From a virus: 64,000 nt of DNA. Position 1 is the first letter of the stretch. Each line of letters opens with the position of its first letter. The DNA lies in IMG/VR virus record IMGVR_UViG_3300017613_001755, positions 1 to 64,000 of that record. One strand, 5' to 3'. The position numbers and the translations under genes were made by a program. The notes beneath the pieces were generated by a model. That model saw only the letters and a list, made by a program, of their open reading frames with translations. It was not told where the DNA came from and did not search any database. This document shows, piece after piece, positions 24,115-33,800 of this stretch.

Positions 24115-25261
24115 TACCTGGTGGGATCAGAACATATCCAATCATAAGACCTACATTCGGAGCTATGGCGAGTGTGTGGATACTCTAAGCCATATCTGGA
24201 CCCTTTCCTGTATCAACGATGGGGAAAGCCTGTTGGACATAGGGTGTGGCCCAGGTTGCGTGTACGAGAACCTAGTCCGTCACAACAGGGATGTGGAGTA
24301 TCAGGGTATTGACTACTGCCAGAGCTTTGTGGATGCCTGCCTGGAGCTTTTCCCAGAGGCGTGCTTTACCTTAGGGGATGCGCGGTCACTCGACTTCCCG
24401 GATGGTTCATTCGACACCGTGCTCTTACGGCATGTGCTAGAGCACGTCCCTGGCTACCGCGAGTCTATTGCAGAGGCTGTCCGCGTAGCTCGTCGCCGCG
24501 TTATTATTGTTAAGTGGCGACCCCTGTTCTCCCTGGAGGACAAGATAGATGACCTGGGAGACGACAGTTACACCTCTGACTACAACGCCAAGCAGTTTCT
24601 CACTTACATACATTCCTACCATTTTCCCGTGGAGTTTCAGGAGTTCCCCGGTGACCGCAAGAACTGGGGCTGGGCGATCCGCAAGTACTTGGATGATTCT
24701 ATCTTTGACCTGGACGATCTATGTGATGATGCTCCCAACCAGGAGTTACTTTTTGCTCTTAAAGAACAGCACCCCGATCTCAAGGTGACACTATTTGCCA
24801 TGCCTTCAGCATCAACTGCCAAGCACCTGTACCCCCTTTCTGAGTTGGACTGGGTGGAGATAGCAGTACATGGCTGGACACACACGCCGAACACCGAGTG
24901 CCTGGAATGGACAGAAGCAGAGATGCACGAATGCTTGGACAAAGCTGAGGCAATGGGTGTGTTTGTCAAGGGGTTCAGGCCCCCCGGATGGCAGATCAGT
25001 CAGGATGCGGTGAATGTTCTGGCCGAGCGTGGTTACTGGGTCAGTCTACAGCCACGGGACAAGGGCAAGGCGAAGACTGCCGGAATACCTGTGTACTATG
25101 CAGGAGGTCACCCCTGGTCGGTACACGGTCATTTTCAAGATATTCGCAGTAACAACTGGGCATTACGCAATGGCCTCAAGCAGCTAGTGGAGGAACGCGG
25201 GCTTCCTTGGGACGAGAAAACACGGTTCCACTTTGTGGGGGAAATATGCCAGGATGGATAA
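24107..25261 (+). CDS. methyltransferase / polysaccharide-deacetylase-like fusion
   Basis: A 384-residue protein with a GTG start overlapping the preceding stop. Residues 1-190 form a class I methyltransferase: SLLDIGCGPGCVYENL, VEYQGIDYCQSFVDACL and LRHVLEHVPGYRE. Residues ~190-384 look like a NodB-fold deacetylase: YLDDSIFDLDD, VTLFAMPS, EIAVHGWTHTPNTE (HxxxH metal type) and GFRPPGWQISQDAVN. One chain may methylate and de-N-acetylate the same sugar. The deacetylase motif 1 is less canonical than TFDDG, so activity is unproven. Confidence 0.68.
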   Translation: MTNTWWDQNISNHKTYIRSYGECVDTLSHIWTLSCINDGESLLDIGCGPGCVYENLVRHNRDVEYQGIDYCQSFVDACLELFPEACFTLGDARSLDFPDGSFDTVLLRHVLEHVPGYRESIAEAVRVARRRVIIVKWRPLFSLEDKIDDLGDDSYTSDYNAKQFLTYIHSYHFPVEFQEFPGDRKNWGWAIRKYLDDSIFDLDDLCDDAPNQELLFALKEQHPDLKVTLFAMPSASTAKHLYPLSELDWVEIAVHGWTHTPNTECLEWTEAEMHECLDKAEAMGVFVKGFRPPGWQISQDAVNVLAERGYWVSLQPRDKGKAKTAGIPVYYAGGHPWSVHGHFQDIRSNNWALRNGLKQLVEERGLPWDEKTRFHFVGEICQDG

Positions 25262-25788
25262 ACCCGGTCGCGTATGGATATCAGTCCCGCCAGTGGCTGG
25301 GTCATACCTTTCGCTATTATCTAGCAAAGGGCTTTGTCAACGAGTATGACAACGTGCTAGATGTAGCCTGCGGGACAGGATATGGCAGCGCATTTCTTGC
25401 CAGTATCGCTAGTGGGGTCACAGCAATTGACATTGACATTGAGGCTCTAAAGATTGCTCATAAGCAATGGCCCAGAACGAACATTGAGTATGTACAAATG
25501 GACTTGTGCGAAATTGACAAGCTTCCTGACTGCACCGTCGCTGTATCGTTTGAGACCATTGAGCATCTGGGTTGTCCACCCGAGCATTTTGTGGGGATGT
25601 TGAAGGCCGCTACGAGAAACCTGATTATTCTTAGTGCGCCAGTCATTCCCACGGTACATGCCAACCCGCATCACGAGCACGATTTTACGGAGGGGGAGTT
25701 GCAAGGGCTAATACTGGATGAGGAATGGATATTGTGGGAGAAGATAAGACAGGGACCGTATATGATCATAGTGGCATACCGAAAATAG
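25246..25788 (+). CDS. class I SAM-dependent methyltransferase
   Basis: About 180 residues from ATG 25246, overlapping the fusion gene by 16 bases. Motif I NVLDVACGTGYGSAFLA, then VTAIDIDIEALKIA and AVSFETIEHLG, give a standard small-molecule methyltransferase. A HEHDFTEGEL segment is typical of glycan-cluster enzymes. Confidence 0.8.
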   Translation: MPGWINPVAYGYQSRQWLGHTFRYYLAKGFVNEYDNVLDVACGTGYGSAFLASIASGVTAIDIDIEALKIAHKQWPRTNIEYVQMDLCEIDKLPDCTVAVSFETIEHLGCPPEHFVGMLKAATRNLIILSAPVIPTVHANPHHEHDFTEGELQGLILDEEWILWEKIRQGPYMIIVAYRK

Positions 25789-26783
25789 AGCACATTGAGT
25801 TCCCCGGCACCCTTGCGCCTGTCACCAAGCGACAGCAGGGTGTCTACACTTTCATTGCTCACAACGAGCAAATAGAACAGCAACTCCTCTCGCGTTACGG
25901 CCGCCCCGCCCTGTGTCTCAAGGTATTCAAACTAGACACTCTGCAGTGGGGCACCAATCCCCTGATTGACTGTACCAGAATACAGAATATCTTTGCCATG
26001 CGCGACTTGGCCCCCAGAGTGTACGCCATAGTCCGAGCGAATGATCAGTATGCCCAGGTTACCGACTACCTCTCGGGTGAGGGTGAATGGAAACCCGAGT
26101 GCATCAAAGAGATCATGCGCCACGCTCATGTCAGAGCCTCCTGGGATATGAACCCTAAGAACTGGGTGGCTGGCAAGCTGGTTGATTTCCAGCCCTGGAC
26201 TTTCACTCACCCCCAGCGCTATGTACAACAGTTAATTGACAGCGCGTTCGAGTATGCAGCTTGGGGATCGCGTCCCGAGCCTTACCAGTCTGTCTTTGAT
26301 GTTGGAGGCCAACGCGACTTCCAACACCGTGCAGAGATGATGGAACTGGACAAGCTCTCCTTTGAGGGAAAGACCGTGCTGGATATTGGTTGCAATCTAG
26401 GCCTGTTCTGTTACGAGGCTACCAGGCAGAAAGCAGGGCGCGTGGTAGGAATTGACTTGCCCCACGTTACCAGTGTCGCCGCAGAACTAGCTAACTGGAA
26501 CTGCTACTGGAACATAGATTTTTTGGGCTTACATCTTCCTGACGAGCAACATCCCGCACTAGATCAGCAATATGACATTGTGTTTGCCCTTTCTGTCGAC
26601 CGCCAGGTTGGATACAGCGAATGGATGGCGAACCTGTGTGCGGATGTGTTCTACTTGGAGGGCCACGTACCAGACAGAGAGGAAACATTCCGACCGAGAC
26701 TCGAGCAACATTTCCGAGAGGTGGAATTCCTGGGGATGACAAGGGATCACGGCCCCCGCCCTCTATTTAGGTGCTTAAAATGA
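25725..26783 (+). CDS. kinase-like domain fused to SAM methyltransferase
   Basis: A 352-residue protein overlapping the previous gene by 64 bases. The N-terminal ~165 residues look like a reduced protein-kinase/aminoglycoside-phosphotransferase fold: ALCLKVFK (VAIK-type Lys), SWDMNPKNWVAGKLVDFQPW (D-x4-N catalytic loop and DF metal motif). The C-terminal half is a methyltransferase: TVLDIGCNLGLFCYEA and VVGIDLPHV. It may phosphorylate and methylate a glycan end. The kinase assignment rests on three motifs and needs structural support. Confidence 0.62.
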   Translation: MDIVGEDKTGTVYDHSGIPKIEHIEFPGTLAPVTKRQQGVYTFIAHNEQIEQQLLSRYGRPALCLKVFKLDTLQWGTNPLIDCTRIQNIFAMRDLAPRVYAIVRANDQYAQVTDYLSGEGEWKPECIKEIMRHAHVRASWDMNPKNWVAGKLVDFQPWTFTHPQRYVQQLIDSAFEYAAWGSRPEPYQSVFDVGGQRDFQHRAEMMELDKLSFEGKTVLDIGCNLGLFCYEATRQKAGRVVGIDLPHVTSVAAELANWNCYWNIDFLGLHLPDEQHPALDQQYDIVFALSVDRQVGYSEWMANLCADVFYLEGHVPDREETFRPRLEQHFREVEFLGMTRDHGPRPLFRCLK

Positions 26784-27670
26784 AACTATATGCTTGCTGT
26801 AACTGGAGACTAAAGTTCCTTGGCCCTATCCTAGATGCTTGGAGGGCCAATGGTCACGAGGTGGAGTACACAATGGGCTACGATCCAGCCAAGCATGAGT
26901 GGGCCGATGTGTGTCTCATTGATGTGTGTGACCATAATGCCAATGTCGGAAGCACGTACAAGTTCGAGGGATCGCGCCTCGTGATTCGGGCGATTGATAT
27001 TGAGTGCTGGGTTAGACAGCCTCGCGCTGTGACCTGGGAGAATGTGGACGCGCTCATCTTTGGTGCCAAGCACATTGAAGAGTTGGTTCGATCATACACC
27101 GACCTACCTGAATCCCTGGAGGTCGCCCACGTCCCCTTTGGGGTTTTACCTTCCCTGTGGGGTTTCCGGGTCAGGAATGGCGCAGGGAGAAACATGGCGT
27201 TTGTGGCACACCAATGGTCGGCCAAGGGTCTTCCCCTGCTATTTCAGGTGATGGCTAAACTGCCAGGCTGGAAGCTTCATGTTCTGGGCACTGAGAACAC
27301 AGAGCGCTGGTTACACTGGTACAAGAGACACATTATTGACGAGATGAGGCTAGATGTAGAGTTCACCGCCAGTGTTGAATCTGTGGACGAGTGGCTTGAG
27401 GATAAGGACTACCTAATAGTCTCGAGTCAGAAGGAAGCATTCAGTTACGTCACTGCGGAGGCTGCCCTGAAGGGTATCAAGCCTTTGGTTCACAACTTTT
27501 GGCGCGCCAAAGATATCTGGCCCGAGTCCTGGGTATGGACAACAATAGACGAGTGTATAGAGATGATTCACGGGCCGTATGACAGTCATGAGTACCGCGA
27601 TTTCGTTATGCAAAACTACACCTTAGATCACATGATGGAGGGCATCAACCGAGTATGTCGAATCTCATAA
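26780..27670 (+). CDS. GT-B glycosyltransferase
   Basis: A 296-residue protein starting in an ATGA overlap (ATG 26780; GTG 26771 is possible). The N-terminal half begins KLYACCNWRLKFLGPILDAWR; the C-terminal half has WKLHVLGTENTERWL and YLIVSSQKEAFSYVTAEAALKGIKPLV, the GT4-type donor-binding stretch. Short for the family. Confidence 0.78.
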   Translation: MKLYACCNWRLKFLGPILDAWRANGHEVEYTMGYDPAKHEWADVCLIDVCDHNANVGSTYKFEGSRLVIRAIDIECWVRQPRAVTWENVDALIFGAKHIEELVRSYTDLPESLEVAHVPFGVLPSLWGFRVRNGAGRNMAFVAHQWSAKGLPLLFQVMAKLPGWKLHVLGTENTERWLHWYKRHIIDEMRLDVEFTASVESVDEWLEDKDYLIVSSQKEAFSYVTAEAALKGIKPLVHNFWRAKDIWPESWVWTTIDECIEMIHGPYDSHEYRDFVMQNYTLDHMMEGINRVCRIS

Positions 27671-28479
27671 ATACCTTTGTGTTTCCTATTATTCGCCAGG
27701 ATTTCATTCTTCCCGCGCTATCAACCTTGCGCGAGGTCACACCCAGCAACTATAATACTATAGTGGTCAATCAGACTAAACCCGCTCCCGAGTTCGAGCA
27801 GGAGTTGCGAGAGCAGGCCGATGTCGTGGTTACTACGAGTAAGAACTATGGGTTTGCACAGGCTGCCAACATAGGGGTGCGGCTATGTCAGACCGAGTAC
27901 GTTACCATAGCCAATGACGATGTGATCTTTCTTCAGGGCTGGTGGCCTGGCATTATTGAGACCTTTGAGAGGTTTGACAATGCCATAGCTGTAGCCCCTA
28001 TGTCGCCCAAAGAGCCGGGATGGGGGTATGGTGAGGAAGGATACCGAATACATCTCAGCTTAAAGGATGCCCGGCACCCAGAGAACATTCAAAGGCTCAG
28101 GGAAGAGAAGAAGGGTGCGGTTGTCGATGGCATAGCTATGTGGATGGTCACATTTAGAAGGAAGGAATGGATCGAGAAGGTTGGGCTTTTTGACGAGCGG
28201 TTCTTTCCAGGAGGTGGTGAGGATTATGATATGGACTCTCGTATTTACCAGGCGGGATTTCGCGCCCTGTCCACCAGCTATTCATGGATTTGGCATCATT
28301 GGGGACAGTCCAAGGATGAACCCACGGGTTACAATGTGGCACTGCCCCACGCTCGGCCCTTTTGGAACAAGCTGTCCACCAAGGGCTTTGGAGATGAGGG
28401 GTTGTGGGACCCGGACTGTGATGTCTGGGGCAAGAGTGGGGTAAGGACAGACCCCGAGATATATAGAGAGTATTTGTAG
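27655..28479 (+). CDS. family 2 glycosyltransferase
   Basis: A 274-residue protein overlapping the previous gene by 16 bases; last gene of the main island. Motifs: TIVVNQTKPAPEFEQ, NYGFAQAANIGVRLC, TIANDDVIFLQGWW (metal site) and the rhamnosyltransferase-like end GLFDERFFPGGGEDYDMDSRI. Confidence 0.85.
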   Translation: MSNLINTFVFPIIRQDFILPALSTLREVTPSNYNTIVVNQTKPAPEFEQELREQADVVVTTSKNYGFAQAANIGVRLCQTEYVTIANDDVIFLQGWWPGIIETFERFDNAIAVAPMSPKEPGWGYGEEGYRIHLSLKDARHPENIQRLREEKKGAVVDGIAMWMVTFRRKEWIEKVGLFDERFFPGGGEDYDMDSRIYQAGFRALSTSYSWIWHHWGQSKDEPTGYNVALPHARPFWNKLSTKGFGDEGLWDPDCDVWGKSGVRTDPEIYREYL

Positions 28480-28514
28480 GCCGCTCAAGCGGCCAGGAGG
28501 GGGCTGCCGCCCCC
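28479..28514 (+). other. two tandem GC-rich hairpins
   Basis: GGCCGC-TCAA-GCGGCC (28479-28494) begins on the last base of the stop codon and is followed by GGGGGC-TGCC-GCCCCC (28499-28514). No T-tract. They separate the sugar island from the virion genes. Confidence 0.7.
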
Positions 28515-28528
28515 ATAAGGGAGAAACA

Positions 28529-28813
28529 ATGGCACAACTATCGGATGAAGACAGGAAACGGGTGTGGCGTGGCCTAATGCGCTTTTGGAGCAGGGACAGG
28601 GAGCTTATGGCCCTGGACAAGCCCGAGCTTAGGGCGGCTGTGGATGCTACGGATACCTGGATTGAAGACAACCAAGCATCATTTAACGCGGCATTGCCAC
28701 TGCCTGCGCGTACCGATCTAACCGCTACGCAGAAAACGTTTATCTTTGTGGCAGTAGCAGCGACGAGAATGAGCGTGGCGTTTGCGCGCAGACTATTTGG
28801 AAATGTTGACTAA
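28529..28813 (+). CDS. small helical hypothetical protein
   Basis: A 94-residue protein behind TAAGGGAGAAAC. Mostly helical, with DEDRKRVWRGLMRFWSRDRE at the start and a basic end (ATRMSVAFARRLFGNVD). The position before virion genes suggests a structural or assembly role; no family is recognised. Confidence 0.6.
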   Translation: MAQLSDEDRKRVWRGLMRFWSRDRELMALDKPELRAAVDATDTWIEDNQASFNAALPLPARTDLTATQKTFIFVAVAATRMSVAFARRLFGNVD

Positions 28814-28824
28814 AGGAGTAGATA

Positions 28825-29322
28825 ATGGCTAGTGGCGATACACTTATAATCTTTACCCCGTTGCATAACGAACCGCCTGCAAGCAACCCTGCAACGCTAG
28901 ACACCCGTAATCAGCACGCGGTACTGGACTTTGATGCTGACACAGATGAGGCGGCGGTGTTTGGTGCTGTGATGCCCCGCAACTATGCTGGCACAACTGG
29001 TGTTACTGTGAGCTTGGTTTGGCTTGCATCCACGGCAACTGCCGACAATGTAATCTGGGACGTGTCCTTCGAGCGTCACCAAGATGACACCACAGACCTG
29101 GACTCGGACAGCTTCGCGGCTGTGCAATCAGCAACTGCTGCTACGGCAAGTGCGAGTGGCGAGCCACAGTACACTGACATTGCGTTCACCGATGGTGCGG
29201 AGATGGACAGCGTGGCTGCTGGCGAGTCATTCAGACTCAAGGTAAACAGGGATGCAAACAACGGGTCTGATAACATGACTGGTGATGCCGAGCTTCTACG
29301 GGTCGAAATCAGGGAAACATAG
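28825..29322 (+). CDS. virion surface protein, beta-rich
   Basis: A 165-residue protein behind AAAGGAGTAG. Alternating strands and Asp/Thr-rich loops (AVLDFDADTDEAAVFGAVMP, VTVSLVWLASTATADNVIW) resemble a single jelly-roll domain of phage head or tail fibres. It recalls the repeats in the N-terminus of the large Thr/Ser protein nearby. Confidence 0.6.
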   Translation: MASGDTLIIFTPLHNEPPASNPATLDTRNQHAVLDFDADTDEAAVFGAVMPRNYAGTTGVTVSLVWLASTATADNVIWDVSFERHQDDTTDLDSDSFAAVQSATAATASASGEPQYTDIAFTDGAEMDSVAAGESFRLKVNRDANNGSDNMTGDAELLRVEIRET

Positions 29323-29342
29323 TAGCTAAATAGGCGGGGTAC

Positions 29343-30476
29343 ATGGCTAGAGGGTTTGATGATGGCAGTTCTCAATATCTAGAGGGCACTTCGCTTGTCA
29401 CGGGCACCCCTATTTCCATAGCTGCGGTTTTTCAAACCGATTCGCTCACGTTGCGTCAGGTTGTGGCATCAGTCGGGGATGACAGCGATAACGATATGTG
29501 CGCCATGGCTATTCGGGGTGACGTACTTAACGACCCGCTCGAAGCATACACCTACGGCGGTGCTGGGGCGAAGAATGCACAGGTGGCAAGTGTGCTATCG
29601 ACTAACACTTGGCACTATGGCCTTGCTGTGTTTGCCTCTACCTCTAGTCGCACCATTTACTGTGATGGGGTGAATACGACCACCAACACAGATAATACAT
29701 CCGTAGCAGACCTAGACCAAGTGCGGGTGGCCCGTGCTACATTCAGTTTTGCCGATCTGTACCTGTCTGGTATGGCAGGCGAGGTGGCTATCTGGAACGT
29801 GGCTCTGACCGCTGCCGACGCACTGATTTTGGCGGCTGGGTACTCACCCCTATTTGTCAAGCCAGAAAACCTAGTTCACTACTACCCGCTGATTCGGGAT
29901 GGTGACCAGGATCGAGTTAGTGGGCAGCATCTGGCTGACTCTGGTAGCCCCACAATTGTTGATCACCCTGCGGTTATTTACCCTGCAACCTCGATGCTGT
30001 CTTATAAGACTGGTGCCACAACTAGTACTAGCACAAGCACATCTACCACCACAACTTCGTCTAGTACCAGCACATCAACCAGCACTACGACAACCACCAC
30101 GCTGGCTCCAACAGGTGGCTTGGCATTTGGTGAGGAGTCTCCTACAGAGGGAGAGACCGCTGTTAGCTGGCAGACCTGGAGCGATGGTGCCGCTGGAACA
30201 CCTACTATTGACGGTGACTCGGATTGGGGCAAGCTAGAACTTAATTTCAATGAGGAGGGGCGTAGCGCGGTCTATGATTTTGGCAACTCGGATGTCCGCA
30301 CTTATACCCTTACTGAGAATAGATATGGTGCAGGCCAAGAGGATGCAACCTTACAGATTCGGGGTGATACTAGCACATTTGCCCAGGATGATGTAAACCC
30401 AGCTTGGACAACCTATTCCGCGCCCCTGGATCGGGAGTGGCGCTACGTGCAGGTCAGGGAGATATACGATAGCTAA
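29343..30476 (+). CDS. LamG-like surface protein with Thr/Ser linker
   Basis: A 377-residue protein. Residues 1-~215 form a concanavalin A/LamG-like domain (FDDGSSQYLEG, ISIAAVFQTDS, AGEVAIWNVALTAADALILAAG), which binds sugars in other phages. Residues ~221-255 are an almost pure Thr/Ser tract. The rest is a beta-rich domain (EGETAVSWQTWSDGAAGTP...WRYVQVREIY). A tract of the same style, much longer, occurs two genes downstream, so both are candidate glycan carriers. Confidence 0.75.
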   Translation: MARGFDDGSSQYLEGTSLVTGTPISIAAVFQTDSLTLRQVVASVGDDSDNDMCAMAIRGDVLNDPLEAYTYGGAGAKNAQVASVLSTNTWHYGLAVFASTSSRTIYCDGVNTTTNTDNTSVADLDQVRVARATFSFADLYLSGMAGEVAIWNVALTAADALILAAGYSPLFVKPENLVHYYPLIRDGDQDRVSGQHLADSGSPTIVDHPAVIYPATSMLSYKTGATTSTSTSTSTTTTSSSTSTSTSTTTTTTLAPTGGLAFGEESPTEGETAVSWQTWSDGAAGTPTIDGDSDWGKLELNFNEEGRSAVYDFGNSDVRTYTLTENRYGAGQEDATLQIRGDTSTFAQDDVNPAWTTYSAPLDREWRYVQVREIYDS

Positions 30477-30820
30477 TGAACAATAGCGGACTGCCCAAGA
30501 AGCTTGTAGAATGGCTATTCTGTGTTAATAGCTATGGTGACCGCATGGTTGAAGACTGGGAGTTTCCGTACATTGTTGCTCGGTGGCATCAGATCAAGGA
30601 CGAGATTACTATTATCGAGGGGTCTATTGAGGAGAATCAGCCCAACGCTATACTGGTTGATATAAGTCATATCAAGAACCAGAAGGAGGGCAGGAAAGAC
30701 AAGGCCTATCTCACCCTGGCCCATTATCTGCGCCCTTGCCCCTGCGATGAGTGCCCCCATGATTGGCAGTATGAGTGTTTCTTGGTAAATTGCAAGTGCT
30801 GTACAGAGGTCTGTAACTAA
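30476..30820 (+). CDS. small cysteine-rich protein
   Basis: A 114-residue protein whose ends overlap its neighbours by one base. The C-terminal 30 residues hold nine Cys, all after RPCPCDECPHDW, ending CKCCTEVCN, suggesting disulfides or zinc. The N-terminal part is a helical/strand mix. It could cap or crosslink the surface proteins on either side. Confidence 0.6.
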   Translation: MNNSGLPKKLVEWLFCVNSYGDRMVEDWEFPYIVARWHQIKDEITIIEGSIEENQPNAILVDISHIKNQKEGRKDKAYLTLAHYLRPCPCDECPHDWQYECFLVNCKCCTEVCN

Positions 30821-33800
30821 TGCCTATTGGTGATACCGCAAAATATAGGGTAGGCACCTTCGCGCTCCCAACGTCAGAGGATAGCTGGGAAGGCGTGGAG
30901 TTTTCTGCTCCTGTCGGTACGCCAGCGGCCATTTTTGTCCAAGATGCCAATGACATAGATGTACAAATAGATGAGACTGGGTATTACCTGGCGATCTATC
31001 GGGTGAGGACTGTTGGCGAGTCAGATAGCCGCATGATTGGTGCTGTTCGGGCCTTGTGGAACAGTAGCGAGATCGTAGGCGGTCGCAGCGCCAACTTTAT
31101 GCGGCAGAATGAAGATGACGAGATTTGTGCGGGGGGCCATTGTATCTTCAAGGTAACCAGCACGGGTGCAGACTTCCGCGTGGAGTACATGACCCGTGGA
31201 GAGGATTCCACTCCCACAGACGATGCAACCGCAGACTCGGAGCTAGCACTAATCAAGCTGGCTGATGTTACACCCGCTGTTGCGTTTGGGTTGTACGCCG
31301 AGGGCACCGACACTGGTGCCTACAACTCCGGTTCCTTTGCCCCGCTGATGTTCGACACCACAACCGAGGAAACCGACACGGGCGTAATTGAGATTCAGGG
31401 AGTTGACAACGAGGCCATCACGCTCAAGTCGATAGCACGGTATTTGGTAGCGTACAATGTGACATTTGCGGGCACCGCTCGTGCGGCAAGGGTTGTCTGT
31501 GCCACGCTAGATGGAACGATTATTCCGCAGAGTAACAGTGCGCTGTATTTGCGTGACACCGACACAGACTATGAGACTGCATCCTGTATTTTCATTGTAG
31601 ACAATGACACCGAGAATCTAGACCTACAAATAGAGGTGTATCAGGGCGCTAGCAGCACTTCTGGTGCCAGAAGTGCTACGGCTGGGTGGGAGAGTGGCCT
31701 GTTTGTGATGGAGCTACCAAGCTCCGCCGAGGTTGTAATTGGCAACGATGCAACAGGTGCGCAGGAAACAACCGCCACTGGCTACCTCAATGCGTGCAGA
31801 ACTACCCCAACGATAGATGCAGCTTCATTCACAAGGAATGACAATACCACCATTGAGGTAGAGGTTGAGGATGATTATTTGTTCACGGTTGGGGCTAGGA
31901 TCAACCGTGCATCTTCCACGGGTACACGTAGCCAGCATGGTCTAAGGTGGACTAACAACGACGCGAATCAGGAAGAGATTTCCATTAAGTATATGCGAGG
32001 GTTGCAGAGCAGCACCGCCACATACGATGCCGCTTTTTCTGGCAGCTTCATGGCCGCCCTCGCGGTTGATGACGAGATTGAGTTTGAGTTCTTTCAGGCT
32101 TCCTCGGCTGGTCTAGGACAGACGGTGGGCGACAGTGTTGGAATGTCTGCACTCAGGATTAGTACTCTGGTCGCCGCCGCGACTACATCTACCTCAACCA
32201 CAACTTCGACTTCTACATCCACCACAACCACATCAAGCTCGACCTCAACTTCAACCTCGACATCCACATCAACTACCACCACATCGTCTAGTACATCGAC
32301 AACTACAAGCACATCGACCAGTACCACTACTACCTCGTCGTCTACATCTACCAGTACTACGACAACGCTGCCATACCAAGTGGATGATGTGATCCTGGAA
32401 TGGGCAACTACGTCCACGAGCACCACCACCAGCACTTCTACGAGCACCACTACAACGAGTTCTAGTACGTCTACCACGACCTCTACCTCCACTAGCACGA
32501 CAACCACGTCATCGTCTACCAGCACTACCACATCCTCATCTACATCAACCAGTACTACCACTACATCATCTTCGACTTCCACGACAACTAGCACGAGTAC
32601 TTCTACTACCACTACATCATCGTCAACTTCTACATCTACTAGCACGACCACAACTAGTAGCTCAACCAGCACCAGCACGTCTACTACCACCACATCCTCA
32701 TCTACGTCTACGACAACTAGCACCAGCACATCTACTACTACAACCAGTAGCTCGACTAGCACGACGACATCTACGAGCACGTCTACTACTACCACATCGT
32801 CATCTACGAGCACGTCTACTACAACATCGACTTCAACCAGCACAACTACAACGTCAAGCTCTACCAGTACAACCACATCCACCAGTACTAGCACAACCAC
32901 TACATCGTCATCTACGAGTACCAGCACGAGCACGAGCACTACTACCACGTCGTCATCTACGTCTACGAGCACTAGCACGAGCACTACCACCACGTCAAGC
33001 TCGACATCTACAAGTACGTCAACTAGCACTAGCACAACTACTACATCCTCGTCCACATCAACTACAACCAGCACAAGCACGTCTACTACTACTACGTCAA
33101 GTTCTACCAGCACGTCTACGAGTACATCCACCACCACAACCAGTAGCTCAACCAGCACAACTACCACGTCATCGTCTACGTCAACTACAACCAGCACAAG
33201 CACATCTACCACCACAACTTCGTCCAGCACCAGCACCTCAACCTCGACTACCACTTCGCTCACAAGCACATCTACTACCTCGACTACCTCAACATCGACC
33301 AGCACCACTACTACCTCGTCGTCTACCTCGACCTCGACTACCACGACAAGCTCAAGTACTTCTACCACGACCAGTACGAGCACTAGCACCTCGACTACTA
33401 CCACGTCGAGTTCTACAAGCACGTCAACGAGCACATCAACTACCACAACCAGTAGCTCGACCAGCACATCAACTAGCACCACCACGACCAGTAGCTCAAC
33501 CAGCACAAGCACGTCAACTACCACCACGAGTAGTTCAACTAGCACAAGTACGTCAACTAGCACAACCACAACTAGTTCATCCACATCTACGAGCACATCC
33601 ACTTCAACTACGACCACATCGAGCAGTACAAGTACGTCTACATCTACAACCACCACATCAAGTAGTACGTCAACTAGCACCAGTACTACGACCACCACGT
33701 CAAGCAGTACGTCAACCAGTACCAGTACTACGACAACTTCTTCAAGTACTTCGACCAGTACTTCGACCACTACAACCAGTTCGAGTACATCCACCTCGAC

